64,000 nucleotides of DNA from BMS3BBIN04 sp964552465 (GCA_964552465.1 CAZKGR010000015.1:16993-80992); one strand, 5' to 3'. Counted from the first letter of the stretch, positions 1 through 8,810 are shown. Program-made: numbers and translations. The notes: generated from the sequence alone by a model not told the origin.

Positions 1-203
1 AGACCATCCGACAATCTCACCCGCACGAAGTCCCTTTGTCGAAGCAGCCCGAGCATGCACCCGGACCGGGTGACCAGGACGGTGTCCTTATTCAGACGTG
101 CGGACAGATTCCCCTCCGTGCCAGACGTCAACTGACGCGTATCCAAACGTTTCCCGATGTCAATCAACTCATCGCGCAAACGGATGAGATCTACTCCGTC
201 CAT
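1..203 (-). CDS. class II aldolase family protein (partial, C-terminus outside window)
   Basis: The first 67 codons of a leftward gene that runs off the left edge. The translation begins MDGVDLIRLRDELIDIGKRL and continues with TSGTEGNLSARL and then VTRSGCMLG. This matches the N-terminus of class II (fuculose-phosphate / ribulose-phosphate epimerase type) aldolases: a helix, an SGxxGNxS phosphate-binding loop and a TPSG-like turn. Such enzymes cleave or epimerise sugar phosphates using a divalent metal held by histidines further downstream, which are not in the window. The ATG at 203 has GGAG about eight bases upstream. The gene is divergent from the glycosyltransferase at 289. The family is well supported; the substrate is unknown. 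Confidence 0.68.
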   Translation of the reverse strand, partial: MDGVDLIRLRDELIDIGKRLDTRQLTSGTEGNLSARLNKDTVLVTRSGCMLGLLRQRDFVRVRLSDG

Positions 204-288
204 CCAAACCACTCCGGGGTGTTGGCTATCCAGCTCGAATGCGTATCTTGCGCTGCAATGTACGACAGTTAAACCGGAACGGCAGCAC

Positions 289-1350
289 ATGCGTGTCCTG
301 CAAATCAACACGGAAAGAACCTGGCGTGGCGGAGAACGTCAGACCGTCTACACCATCGAGGGCCTGATTGACGCGGGAGTCGAGGTGGGTCTGATCTGTC
401 GGGACGGCTATCCGTTGCACAAGGCAGTACGTGATCTGCCAGTTACCATTCACCCGGTCCGATCAACGGTGCAGGCGTTCCTCACCTGCGCGAGGGCAGC
501 CCGTGGATACGACATCGTGCACGCTCAGTCAGCAAAAGGTCACTCGATAGCTGTTTACACCAAGCCGCTGCATCGCAAGCCTGTACTCTACACCCGTCGT
601 GTCAACTTTGCGCTGAGTGGACCCGAGTCTCGGCTCAAATATCAATTGACGGATCGCTGCGTTGCGATCAGCACAGCTATCAGGGATACACTGAATGCCT
701 TCAGTGTGGAGCACGTTGATGTGATTTCGTCCACTGTCAGGCAGCGTAATCTGGACCCTGCCCGTGCCCACGAAGTACTCAATTCCATGAGTGTGCCTCA
801 GAACACATTAATTATTGGCTGGATTGGCGATCTTGTTCCCCAGAAAGATCCGGATCTGCTGGTGGAAACTGTACGCGAATTGGCTGGGAGGCGACAGGAC
901 TTTGTGGTTCTACAGTGCGGTAACAACCAGATGGGTCAACGAGTCCGGGAGCGTATAAAACGATACGAGCTCGAGGACCGGTTAAAGTTACTCGGACACA
1001 TTGACGACGTCGAAGACCTTTACTCGCTGTTCGATGTCTTCCTTGTCACAGGCAACGAAACCGAAGGCTTAAACAGCAGTGTATACGATGCATTCGTTTA
1101 CAATGTCCCTGTCGTATCCACGTTGACTGGCGGGATGCGGGACAGCGTCGCCGACCGTGGCCTGACCTGCGAGCATGGTGATGCAGTATGCCTCGCCGAC
1201 CAGATCGAACGCATCTTTGCTTCGCAGGAGTTGGCTGAGTCAATGACTGGCCGTGCAAAGCAGTGGGCGCTGGATAACGTATCCATCCCCGCGATCACCG
1301 GGCGTTACCTTGACGTTTACCACGAGATGTTGAACCGGAGTAGTTCATGA
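289..1350 (+). CDS. glycosyltransferase family 4 (GT-B)
   Basis: A 353-residue cytoplasmic sugar transferase of the GT-B fold. The N-terminal half starts MRVLQINTERTWRGGERQTV, the glycine-rich acceptor-side loop of GT4 enzymes. The C-terminal half has the family 1/4 donor domain: IGWIGDLVPQKDPDLL, then LLGHIDDVEDLYSLFDVFLV, then NETEGLNSSVYDAF, which stands where the E-x7-E nucleotide-sugar motif normally lies (here E then D). The open frame extends further upstream, but the ATG at 289 begins the conserved fold and the upstream part overlaps the divergent aldolase. The stop overlaps the next start (ATGA), so it is coupled to the family 2 transferase. A role in lipopolysaccharide or other surface glycan assembly is inferred. 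Confidence 0.85.
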   Translation: MRVLQINTERTWRGGERQTVYTIEGLIDAGVEVGLICRDGYPLHKAVRDLPVTIHPVRSTVQAFLTCARAARGYDIVHAQSAKGHSIAVYTKPLHRKPVLYTRRVNFALSGPESRLKYQLTDRCVAISTAIRDTLNAFSVEHVDVISSTVRQRNLDPARAHEVLNSMSVPQNTLIIGWIGDLVPQKDPDLLVETVRELAGRRQDFVVLQCGNNQMGQRVRERIKRYELEDRLKLLGHIDDVEDLYSLFDVFLVTGNETEGLNSSVYDAFVYNVPVVSTLTGGMRDSVADRGLTCEHGDAVCLADQIERIFASQELAESMTGRAKQWALDNVSIPAITGRYLDVYHEMLNRSSS

Positions 1351-2180
1351 CCGATTCGCCAGCGAACAAAGTGCCGACACCGAGCGTGTCCGTAGTCATT
1401 ATGGCCCGGGACGAAGCAATCAACATCGTTGATTGCCTGAAATCGGTCGAGTTCGCGGACGAACGCATCGTCGTCGATACCGGCTCGAATGATCAGACCC
1501 GTGAACTCGCGCAGCAGCAAGGCGCAACCGTAGTCGAAATGGCATGGGAAGGATTCGGTCCGACGAAGGCAAAGGCACTTGAACTGGCAACTTCAGAATG
1601 GGTGATCTCACTCGATGCGGACGAACGCATCACCCCGGCACTCGCCAACGAAATCCTTAAACAAATCCAGAATACCAATGCCGATGGTTATGAAATCCCG
1701 CGCCGCTCATTCCTGCTCGGACATGAGATGCGTTACAGCGGCTGGGGACAGGACTGGGTTCTGCGCCTGATGAAACGGGGTTCTTTTCGTGTAACTGGCG
1801 ACTCAGTTCACGAGCGGATTCTGGTAGACGGAGCCGTGCGACGGCTGCATCACCCACTAGACCATCACACTAACCCGACATTCGCCAGCTACCTGGCGAA
1901 AATAGATCTGTACAGCACGCTGGCTGCTGAGAAGATCGCTGCCGATCCAAACCGAACCGTCGGACCACTTGTCGGAATCGGTCACGCGCTGACTGCCTTC
2001 GGCAAGAAGTACTTCTTGCAACAAGGTTTCCGGGACGGTGTCTACGGGACCATTCTCGCGGTTTCAACCGCCTATGAGAAATTCCTCCGCTACACCAAGG
2101 CTGGCCTCATCCGCAAAGGACTTGACAGCCGGATTGTAAACGCTCGACTGAATGTTGTCGAAACCGACACTCAGGACTAA
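1347..2180 (+). CDS. glycosyltransferase family 2, WaaE/KdtX-like
   Basis: A 277-residue GT-A transferase. The N-terminus reads SVSVVIMARDEAINIVDCL, followed by IVVDTGSNDQT and ISLDADERI; the DAD is the metal/nucleotide-sugar binding DxD. The overall layout, including FGPTKAKALELA and a basic C-terminal half without a clear multispan membrane part, is that of the LPS core beta-1,4-glucosyltransferase WaaE/KdtX family. It overlaps the upstream GT4 gene by four bases, so the two probably act one after the other on the same lipid-linked or core glycan. A hairpin terminator follows. The acceptor is unknown. Confidence 0.85.
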   Translation: MTDSPANKVPTPSVSVVIMARDEAINIVDCLKSVEFADERIVVDTGSNDQTRELAQQQGATVVEMAWEGFGPTKAKALELATSEWVISLDADERITPALANEILKQIQNTNADGYEIPRRSFLLGHEMRYSGWGQDWVLRLMKRGSFRVTGDSVHERILVDGAVRRLHHPLDHHTNPTFASYLAKIDLYSTLAAEKIAADPNRTVGPLVGIGHALTAFGKKYFLQQGFRDGVYGTILAVSTAYEKFLRYTKAGLIRKGLDSRIVNARLNVVETDTQD

Positions 2181-2212
2181 GATCGAGATTTCAATCTTGA
2201 TGATTTGGCATG

Positions 2213-2244
2213 AAAAAGCCGCATCCATCAGGACGCGGCTTTAT
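2213..2244. terminator. bidirectional rho-independent terminator
   Basis: AAAGCCGC and GCGGCTTT form a stem between the convergent glycosyltransferase pair and qmoC. An A-run precedes it and a T-rich tract follows it, so it can serve both strands. Confidence 0.75.
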
Positions 2245-2266
2245 ATCTCAATAAATTCCTATTCCC

Positions 2267-3580
2267 TTACACAGCCGCAGGCTCAGCCTCTTTTTCGGGC
2301 TCAGCGTCATCCATCGCAGCGACAGGTTCTGCAACAGGTTCCGGCGTGATTACGACCGAACCAAAAGCCTCAACCTTGCCGAATTCACGACCGTTCTGAC
2401 GCGCCCAGACTAACGCCAGTCCACGATACAACATGTGCGCGAACTTGCTGTATGGCATGTACCACAGCAGGAAGAACACAACCACGATGTGGATGTAATA
2501 CATCGGATACGCGACCGTTGGCATACCTGCCCAACGCAGCAGCCAACTCAGCATACCGGTCGTACCCACCCAGAACACCATCCACATGAACAGCTTGTCA
2601 GCGTATCCATTGGCACCAGTGCCGTCCGGGTCCGTGTTGTGACGAACCGCCAACATGATTCCACCAATGAACAGGCCCAATCCACCAAACATACCGACAA
2701 ACTTGATCGGGTTCGGCAGGTCGGACGGGCCATGACCATACATGAACCACTCACCCTCTATGATGCCAACATGGGTGTTGATCACACGTATCAGTGCCAA
2801 TCCCGCCGCTGCTGCAGCCAGGAAGAAACCGTACATCACGAACATGTGCGCGAGTCGGCGGGGACGGTTCTGCCCGCATTCGCCAAAACGCTTGTGGGTT
2901 AGAATATCGACGACCGTCTGTATCAAGGCTGGGACAAACGCCGGTCCACCGCCAGGCGCAGCCGAATGTGACAACTGCTTCCAGAAGCGCATCAATCCGA
3001 CCGCGGCAAACATGAAGATTATCAGGTTGCCCGCAATGAACAACATCTCCGTATATCCCGCCGGGACAAACGAGGTCAAATGCACCTCCGGCGTGCTGAA
3101 GAATGTGGAGAGCGTCACCTGCTCATGAATACCGAACTCGTGCTGCAAAGCTTCCTGGTTGAACTCAAGGTTCGCAAAAATCAAACCCGCCACGATCAAC
3201 ATCGGAATGAGGAACAGGATCGGTAACGCTGCTGGTGAGGCCAACGCCTTACCCATGAAGCGTGGGAAGGAGAACGTCTCGTAGATGTACGCCCGGATCG
3301 CCGCCAGCACATCGCCCGGCTTCGCCTCACGTGGGCAACGGGTCGAACAATCATTGCACTGGTGACACAGCCAGATGTCCGGGTCGGAGATCAGCTTGTC
3401 CTTCATCCCCCACTGCGCCCACAACATCTCCTTGCGCGGGAACGGTTTGTCCGCAGGGGACAGATCGCAGACTGTGCTGCACGTCGCGCACTGATAGCAC
3501 TTCTTCAACGTGCCGCCGCCAGCAGCCTGCACACTCTTGATGAACTCAACATCCGGGGACATCGTTAAACGCTCACCCAT
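2267..3580 (-). CDS. qmoC: quinone-interacting membrane-bound oxidoreductase subunit C (QmoC-like)
   Basis: A 437-residue protein fusing an HdrC-like ferredoxin domain to an HdrE/NarI-like membrane cytochrome domain. Residues 28-38 (CYQCATCSTVC) and 72-82 (CHQCNDCSTRC) each carry four cysteines for a [4Fe-4S] cluster. About five or six hydrophobic spans follow, with His residues suited to heme ligation (HIVVVFFLLW near the end), and then an acidic Ala/Glu/Pro tail. In sulfate reducers QmoABC moves electrons between menaquinol and APS reductase. Here no qmoA, qmoB, aprAB or sat lies nearby, so its partner is unknown. The open frame starts at 3595, but AGGAGAAGG lies directly before the ATG pair at 3583/3580, which favours 3580. 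Confidence 0.8.
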   Translation of the reverse strand: MGERLTMSPDVEFIKSVQAAGGGTLKKCYQCATCSTVCDLSPADKPFPRKEMLWAQWGMKDKLISDPDIWLCHQCNDCSTRCPREAKPGDVLAAIRAYIYETFSFPRFMGKALASPAALPILFLIPMLIVAGLIFANLEFNQEALQHEFGIHEQVTLSTFFSTPEVHLTSFVPAGYTEMLFIAGNLIIFMFAAVGLMRFWKQLSHSAAPGGGPAFVPALIQTVVDILTHKRFGECGQNRPRRLAHMFVMYGFFLAAAAAGLALIRVINTHVGIIEGEWFMYGHGPSDLPNPIKFVGMFGGLGLFIGGIMLAVRHNTDPDGTGANGYADKLFMWMVFWVGTTGMLSWLLRWAGMPTVAYPMYYIHIVVVFFLLWYMPYSKFAHMLYRGLALVWARQNGREFGKVEAFGSVVITPEPVAEPVAAMDDAEPEKEAEPAAV

Positions 3581-3595
3581 CATCCTTCTCCTCAT

Positions 3596-3886
3596 AGGGT
3601 TCGCTACATATCAGTCTATTGTTGTCCATGCAGTCCGCTTGTGAAAGAGGAGTACATGTGGAGATAAAAGATAGAGAAAATTATCCCGTACTGCCAACAG
3701 ATAGGAGTGTCTAACCACAAGTCGTTACCCCCGTTGCGATGTCAGACCATGCCTGAGGCCCGGCTAGTCCATCTGTACGCTCGATTTTACCGAACCGGGT
3801 AAATCACTGGCATTTCCATACAGACGCACGTATCTTATGTGTAATCTGAATTATCCTTTATCAAGAATCCTCACTTGAGGTGTCCA
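3596..3886. other. intergenic region between divergent qmoC and a cargo gene
   Basis: About 290 bases holding the promoters of two divergent genes. I see no gene, no strong hairpin and none of the dispersed repeat families here. GAGG at 3877-3880 is the ribosome-binding site for the downstream start. Confidence 0.5.
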
Positions 3887-6800
3887 ATGAATCGCATGAT
3901 CCACTTGTTCCTGCTGTCACTCTTCCTGCTTCCGCTCGCTCTGTTTCCCCTTTCCCTCCACGCCCAAACCATCTGGGAACCGGAAACTGGTGTCTCGATT
4001 CGGCCACATCTTGAACCGCACCCATCAATCGTGCTGCCGGGAAATAATCCTGGTGAGGGGCTTGTCATCTGGGCTCATCCAAACACCACGGACTGGGACT
4101 TCCATGCTCAACTCCTGGATGAAAACGCGGCTCCTCTATGGGAGGACGAGGGACGACCGCTGATCACTGGATCTGGCCATCAGTACAGAGCTTTCGGGTT
4201 TGAGACGGGAGACGGTTGGTTCCTGATTTGGATGAACGAGGACAAGCCGCGGCACAACTATGCTGAAGGACCATTATACTACCAGCGATTTGATGAAAAC
4301 GGTACCCCACTTTGGTCACATCCGCCTGATCCCGCGACGCACGGTGTTCCCTTTCATTCCGACAACCGAATCGTCAAGAACTTCGATTACCTGCTGAGTG
4401 AAGACAACCTGTTGTATGTCGTGGCCGCAGATAGCGAACCCATTGACTACGATTATGAACTTCGGCTTTACCGCTTACTGTTTGATACCGGCGAGCGTGA
4501 TCCATCCTGGCCGGAAGACGGATTGTTACTGACCCAATATCCTGAAACATTGTATGACTATCACGGTCCGCTGAAACTGTTTCCTGATGGCGATGGTGGG
4601 GTGATCGTCATGTGGGACAACACACATGAACTGCTGGCCAAGCGTGTAAATGCCAACGGAGTGTTGGTCTGGGATCACCCTGCGGTGCGTGACATATATT
4701 CCGTGGATGAGGGCGGCTTGATAAGTGATGGCGAAGGCGGAGTGATTGTTGCGTGGGATCGCAGGAGGCGTTATCAGGATGATTGGTTTTTGCAAGCAAT
4801 GGTCAACAGGCTGTATCCAGACGGCTCCTGGGCGGTTGCTGGGCCGGGCGTTCCGATTATTCCTGGATTCAGGGAACATAATAAGGTCGTAGCCGCCGTC
4901 CCTTCAGATTCGAACTCTTTCATCGTAGTTCTGGATCAGTACGTTGTCCGAGGCAATGATAATGATGTTTTTGTGCAGCGCGTGACCATCAACGGCGATG
5001 ATGTTGCCTACGCATGGGATGAGCGCGTGCACATCCAAGATCTCGGAAGATATCAGGACGATTTCGCTATTTCAACAGACGGTTTCGGCGGAATCGCAAT
5101 GCTTTTGCATGACAACGATTACAACACATTTTACCTCCATATTTCAAGTGATGGCGTGTTGTCTTCTGATTATGATCCGTTTTCGCTGATCTATTACGAA
5201 GATTTGATGGTTGGGTATACAAACCAACATGTCAACGTGGTCGGCATTACCTACCAGGGCCCCTATCTGGAAACACGTTACAGGCTGTACGACCCCGTGA
5301 GCGGACTGATGCTGACCCCTGATGCTGGGAACACCGTTGTTCGTGGGTTTATCGGAACCATGTCTGAATACAGCGACGCACTGCTCTCGCTTTGGAACGG
5401 AGAAGTGCGCGTATCATGGGATGATGTTCGGTACTACCAAGCCAGCCTGCCTTTCCTGCAGAAGATCACGCTTGACGATGGAGAACTCCTGTTTCAAGAC
5501 AATGGCATCTGCATAATACCTGGCCTCGAAGTTGACACAAACACGTTGAGTCTTGTCGATATGGTGCAGAAAGCTGACCATCAGGGTAATCTCTACTATG
5601 GGATCATTGCCCGACCGGACAGGGAAACATGGCCGGATTACATTTGCCAGAAGCTGGATGCAAATGGAAACGCGCTGTGGGGTGATGCCGGGATGTTGTT
5701 TGGGGAAAATGTTCAGGTGCGTCCGACAACCACCGGACTGAGAACTGCTCTGGATGAGCAGGGCGGGTTGTTCGCAGCATTCCATTATGCTGATTATGAC
5801 TTGGATTACGAGAGTATCGGCATGGTGTATGTCGCCGCCGATGGAACATCACAATGGGAAAGCGCCGGGTATGACTTCCTTCGTTTGGAAGGAATAGGCG
5901 AAGATCCTAATCCGAAAGGTCTGCGATATGACTCAGAACATCAATTGTTGACCTTACTCTACAGAGAAAACGATGAGCTTCACGCAATTGGAATGAACAT
6001 TTCTGGCGAAATCCTGTGGGACACGCTAATTGAACCAGACATGTATCCACACTATTTCGAGATCCACACTTCATCATGGAGTGGATTCTCGTTTATCATC
6101 TGGTACGATCACGAATTGAACATTCGCGCCCAACTATTAGGTCATCAAGGGATCAAACAATGGGAAGAGGATGGTAGGGTTCTGCATACCACCGAAAATT
6201 CTGACATTCGTGAATTTCATGCCTCCACGCTAGATACAGGTTCGCCGAGCTTCTGGATCGGATTTTCAGATGACGACGCCCGCCAATACATGGTCCAACG
6301 ATTCGACAGTGAAGGAAGCCCCATCTTCGATCCTCCGCTCTATTTCCAGAACGCCAATGACGGATTGATCCAAACCTTTCCAGATGGTAGTGCGAACGTC
6401 GCTTTGCGAATGCGGTATGAAATATTGGGTGTTTTCTGCGCGCATGTCGGCCCGAACGGTGAGTACGATGGCAACATCCTGCGTCTCGGATCGGGCGTCA
6501 ATCACTTTATACCCGCGCTGTACGATCACATCTGGGATGGAGAAGACGGATCAATTGTCTTGTGGGCTGAAAACCGCTTGTACGAAGGCTGGGACAGCCC
6601 GGGGGCGTTGTTCACTCAGCGGATTTCGTTCCCAAATACAGGCATAGATGAACATGAAACAAACGCTCTTCCCGACGAATTCTCCATCGATCCGATCTAC
6701 CCCAACCCGTTCAACGCCACTGCGACGATATTGCTATCGTTGCCAGCGCCCGGCGAGCTGAATGTTGCTCTGTTCAACGTACTCGGGCAGGAGGTTATGA

Positions 6801-6943
6801 CGGTCGCGCACGGTCCGCACATCGCCGGGACACACACACTAACCGTAGACGCGTCCACCCTCGCCAGCGGGATCTATTTCGTACGCGCTGAGATGCCGGA
6901 TGTCGGACACATCGCAACACGGAAGATCGTGTTGATGAAGTGA
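3887..6943 (+). CDS. large secreted beta-propeller-like protein with T9SS sorting domain
   Basis: 1018 residues, exported. The signal peptide is LFLLSLFLLPLALFPLSLHA with cleavage after HAQ. The body contains about eleven degenerate units of the form QRxDxxGxxLWxxxG, for example YYQRFDENGTPLW, ICQKLDANGNALWGDAG and VQRFDSEGSPIF. These suggest a beta-propeller or a long beta repeat. The last 80 residues are a type A T9SS sorting domain: IYPNPFNATATILLSL, VALFNVLGQEV, LASGIYFVRAEM and a final IVLMK. PorU/PorV-type machinery encoded nearby would anchor or release it. The ATG at 3887 was chosen for GAGG six bases upstream; an in-frame TTG at 3875 precedes it. The ligand or function is unknown. 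Confidence 0.82.
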   Translation: MNRMIHLFLLSLFLLPLALFPLSLHAQTIWEPETGVSIRPHLEPHPSIVLPGNNPGEGLVIWAHPNTTDWDFHAQLLDENAAPLWEDEGRPLITGSGHQYRAFGFETGDGWFLIWMNEDKPRHNYAEGPLYYQRFDENGTPLWSHPPDPATHGVPFHSDNRIVKNFDYLLSEDNLLYVVAADSEPIDYDYELRLYRLLFDTGERDPSWPEDGLLLTQYPETLYDYHGPLKLFPDGDGGVIVMWDNTHELLAKRVNANGVLVWDHPAVRDIYSVDEGGLISDGEGGVIVAWDRRRRYQDDWFLQAMVNRLYPDGSWAVAGPGVPIIPGFREHNKVVAAVPSDSNSFIVVLDQYVVRGNDNDVFVQRVTINGDDVAYAWDERVHIQDLGRYQDDFAISTDGFGGIAMLLHDNDYNTFYLHISSDGVLSSDYDPFSLIYYEDLMVGYTNQHVNVVGITYQGPYLETRYRLYDPVSGLMLTPDAGNTVVRGFIGTMSEYSDALLSLWNGEVRVSWDDVRYYQASLPFLQKITLDDGELLFQDNGICIIPGLEVDTNTLSLVDMVQKADHQGNLYYGIIARPDRETWPDYICQKLDANGNALWGDAGMLFGENVQVRPTTTGLRTALDEQGGLFAAFHYADYDLDYESIGMVYVAADGTSQWESAGYDFLRLEGIGEDPNPKGLRYDSEHQLLTLLYRENDELHAIGMNISGEILWDTLIEPDMYPHYFEIHTSSWSGFSFIIWYDHELNIRAQLLGHQGIKQWEEDGRVLHTTENSDIREFHASTLDTGSPSFWIGFSDDDARQYMVQRFDSEGSPIFDPPLYFQNANDGLIQTFPDGSANVALRMRYEILGVFCAHVGPNGEYDGNILRLGSGVNHFIPALYDHIWDGEDGSIVLWAENRLYEGWDSPGALFTQRISFPNTGIDEHETNALPDEFSIDPIYPNPFNATATILLSLPAPGELNVALFNVLGQEVMTVAHGPHIAGTHTLTVDASTLASGIYFVRAEMPDVGHIATRKIVLMK

Positions 6944-7068
6944 CTCAAAAGCAGGTATGAGTTCTGAGGTGTGAGGAAAAGAAAAATCAAAACCCTAAAC
7001 ACTCATGTCTGGAGTCTGCCGGAGGAAGCCTGGAGCAACAAACGCAAAACAGATTAACTGCGGATGAT

Positions 7069-7108
7069 CCGCGGTAACCGTCTGCGACGGATTACCACGG
7101 GCACCATA
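7069..7108 (+). repeat. dispersed repeat family C, copy 1
   Basis: Shares GCGGTAACC, a CGTCTGCGACGG-like stem and ACGGGCACCATA with copies at 44675 and, in shorter form, 50686. It forms an imperfect hairpin. Confidence 0.6.
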
Positions 7109-7155
7109 CGCTTGTTCACCGGCATGCGGAGATGCCGGGCTACCTACGACATGAA

Positions 7156-7208
7156 ACCCGGGGTTCCGCCTTCGCTGAAGCTACGGCGGACAGGTCAGCC
7201 CCGGGCCA
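7156..7208 (+). repeat. nested inverted repeat
   Basis: An outer stem of CCCGGGG with CCCCGGG encloses an inner stem TCCGCC / GGCGGA around TTCGCTGAAGC. It sits between repeat C1 and palindrome B4 in a composite intergenic block. Confidence 0.6.
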
Positions 7209-7293
7209 CTCGACGGATCTATGTTAACTACTGCATGTGGCCTGTCTTGCTACGCAAGGCAGGTTTCCCATACCTACCAGCATGTACCGGACA

Positions 7294-7317
7294 CCCGACT
7301 TGACGTAGCAAATCGGG
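7294..7317 (+). repeat. dispersed palindrome family B, divergent copy
   Basis: CCCGACTTG followed by CAAATCGGG. Nearly the same as the copy at 50660, and a variant of the CCCGACTTGCGAGCAAGTCGGG elements at 8735 and 8845. Confidence 0.6.
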
Positions 7318-7414
7318 CCAAATGACATTCTCCAATTTGCTGAACAAATGTATAGCATTCACTCTGTTTCTATCCTACCTTCTGCACACCAGATCATGAA
7401 CCGTGAGAGACACG

Positions 7415-7780
7415 ATGCCACACCGTTACCGCGAAGACCTGCTCGAATTGTGTGAGGACAAGCTTAAGAGAGAACCGTCCATCGAACGCGCCCAGATGAT
7501 GGGCCACCCAGGCTGGCGAATCGTAGCCAACAACAAGTTCTTCCTGATGGTCGGGTCGGACGGTCTGATCATGAAAATGCCGCCCACACTTTACGACAAA
7601 GCAATGGCGCGGGACGATGTCGAAGCGTTCAACCCGATGAATGGCAAGAAGCCAATGGCGACGTGGATCGAATGGATCAAGGGAGATGCGCCAGAATACC
7701 ATGACGACTGGGCGTGGTTTGTCAACGCAGCCATGGAGATGGTCGCATCCGAACCGCCGAACAAGAAGAAGAAATTATAA
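7415..7780 (+). CDS. TfoX N-terminal-domain-like small protein
   Basis: A 121-residue cytoplasmic protein. It has the layout of a TfoX/Sxy N-terminal or similar YjbR-like domain: MMGHPGWRIVANNKFFLMVG, then GLIMKMPPTLYDKAM, then FNPMNGKKPMATWIEW. In that family a small alpha/beta sheet carries a conserved block ending in a W/E helix. TfoX proteins regulate competence, but many members of this fold are uncharacterised and I do not infer competence here. The ATG at 7415 is preferred over the in-frame GTG at 7403. The C-terminus is lysine rich. The gene stands alone, convergent with the DUF5683-like gene at 7881. Confidence 0.6.
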   Translation: MPHRYREDLLELCEDKLKREPSIERAQMMGHPGWRIVANNKFFLMVGSDGLIMKMPPTLYDKAMARDDVEAFNPMNGKKPMATWIEWIKGDAPEYHDDWAWFVNAAMEMVASEPPNKKKKL

Positions 7781-7812
7781 CCACGGAATACACGGAATAA
7801 TCGGAAAAACAA

Positions 7813-7839
7813 GGGGACACTTTGTCCTCAAAGTGTCCC
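7813..7839. repeat. dispersed palindrome family E, copy 1
   Basis: GGGGACACTTT and AAAGTGTCCC form a near-perfect stem. A second copy lies at 48431. This one lies between two convergent genes and may also end transcription. Confidence 0.6.
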
Positions 7840-7849
7840 GTATAAAGAG

Positions 7850-7875
7850 AGATCCTTCGCTATGCTCAGGATGAC
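7850..7875 (-). repeat. dispersed palindrome family A, copy 1
   Basis: The complement carries CCTGAGCATAGCGAAGG, a one-base variant of the family core CCTGAGCGAAGCGAAGG. It ends five bases from the stop codon of the gene at 7881. Confidence 0.75.
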
Positions 7876-7880
7876 AAGTA

Positions 7881-8711
7881 TTACCAATTCACCGTCAATG
7901 CCGGGCCACGCGTATACTCGTTGAATCCGACACCAAAGCTGAAGCTCGCTTCTTTCGCACGCAGATCCTTCTGACGTTTGCTCAGACCCCGAGTCGCGTC
8001 AATCGACGCCGCGATCCGGTTTAGAACCAACCCGCCGACAAAATAATAAATCCGCCGCTTCGACTCATCCGCCGAAATGCGAATGTCTTTGAACAATTCA
8101 CGATTTGCTGTCGTATCCCATTCCCAGTAATCCGCACGGTTGCGATACTGGTCAGCATATTGGCGTTGTTGACGTTGGGCGTCGTTGAACTCGTCCATCG
8201 TGTTGTAATTGCCAATGTCGACATAGTACTGGTGGTCTGGACTTCCACTAACGCCTGCATGCTGACGGGCAAACGTCATGTAATCATCCTCACCTTCAAT
8301 CCAATCCTGACGACTAAGCAGCAACGCCGTCCACAATCCAACCTCGACACCGGAGAAGATCGCACCTCGGATATTCCGTTCGCCGTACCGTTGTCCCCAG
8401 CCAGGCAGCACCGCTGAGCGTAAAAATGCTTCCGATGGTTTCTTACGCAGGTAAGCCTTCTCGTCCACCGTCAACCCGACCTGGTAGACCGGACCCTCTT
8501 CGTCATCGAAGCTGCGTTCTGGTGGTTTCTGACCGTCCGCGAGAAATTCCGAAATCCGATCCGCGGAGCTTACGTCTGCGCTGGTGAGTTGAGCCTGCAC
8601 GTAGTTATCCGACGACACCGCCGGGTCGCGCCACGGAACAGGTGTGTCACTCGCGAACGTCGCGGAAACAGAGACAAACAACAGAATCGATGTGAGAGCT
8701 AATCGGAGCAT
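7881..8711 (-). CDS. DUF5683-like envelope protein
   Basis: 276 residues. The signal peptide starts at the ATG at 8711 (MLRLALTSILLFVSVSATFA). The open frame runs about 40 codons further upstream, but that part is repeat sequence. The hallmark is a Pro-Gly turn after a short helix, SAVLPGWGQRYGERNIRGA, followed by the membrane segment VEVGLWTALLLS. A second hydrophobic stretch, YYFVGGLVLNRIAASI, lies near the C-terminus, then a beta-rich end (FSFGVGFNEY, final LTVNW). This is the pattern of DUF5683-type proteins of the FCB group. It resembles the next gene upstream and looks like a diverged paralogue. Function unknown. Confidence 0.65.
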   Translation of the reverse strand: MLRLALTSILLFVSVSATFASDTPVPWRDPAVSSDNYVQAQLTSADVSSADRISEFLADGQKPPERSFDDEEGPVYQVGLTVDEKAYLRKKPSEAFLRSAVLPGWGQRYGERNIRGAIFSGVEVGLWTALLLSRQDWIEGEDDYMTFARQHAGVSGSPDHQYYVDIGNYNTMDEFNDAQRQQRQYADQYRNRADYWEWDTTANRELFKDIRISADESKRRIYYFVGGLVLNRIAASIDATRGLSKRQKDLRAKEASFSFGVGFNEYTRGPALTVNW

Positions 8712-8734
8712 CAGGCGTCCGGTTACTTGTGTTT

Positions 8735-8759
8735 GCCCCGACTTGCTCGCAAGTCGGGA
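8735..8759. repeat. dispersed palindrome family B, copy
   Basis: CCCCGACTTGCTCGCAAGTCGGG. It lies 5' of the 7881-8711 gene and pairs with the inverted copy at 8845 around an H element. Confidence 0.75.
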
Positions 8760-8784
8760 TCTCGAAAGTCGAATCCTTGGGGTA

Positions 8785-8810
8785 ACCCCTGCTGACGAAG
8801 CCCGCAGGGG
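8785..8810. repeat. dispersed hairpin family H, copy 1
   Basis: CCCCTGC and GCAGGGG separated by TGACGAAGCCC. The second copy is at 62385. It lies between two B palindromes. Confidence 0.6.

Larger units (their letters stand above)
6944..7414. other. repeat-rich intergenic region
   Basis: No convincing gene. It holds a C-family repeat (7069-7108), a long nested hairpin (7156-7208) and a B-family palindrome (7294-7317). The open frame that could be drawn across it is made only of these structured repeats. Confidence 0.6.

Noticed and set aside
36..272. 78-codon plus-strand frame at the left edge
   Set aside because: It is antisense to the aldolase start, whose translation shows a clear family motif; this frame has none and no ribosome-binding site.
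7064..7303. Possible small gene in the 6944-7414 gap
   Set aside because: It is composed of dispersed repeats C and B and a nested hairpin; peptides from such repeats are spurious.
7415..7780. Competence regulator TfoX/Sxy
   Set aside because: Only the N-terminal-type fold is suggested; the second domain of true TfoX is missing and no competence genes are nearby.
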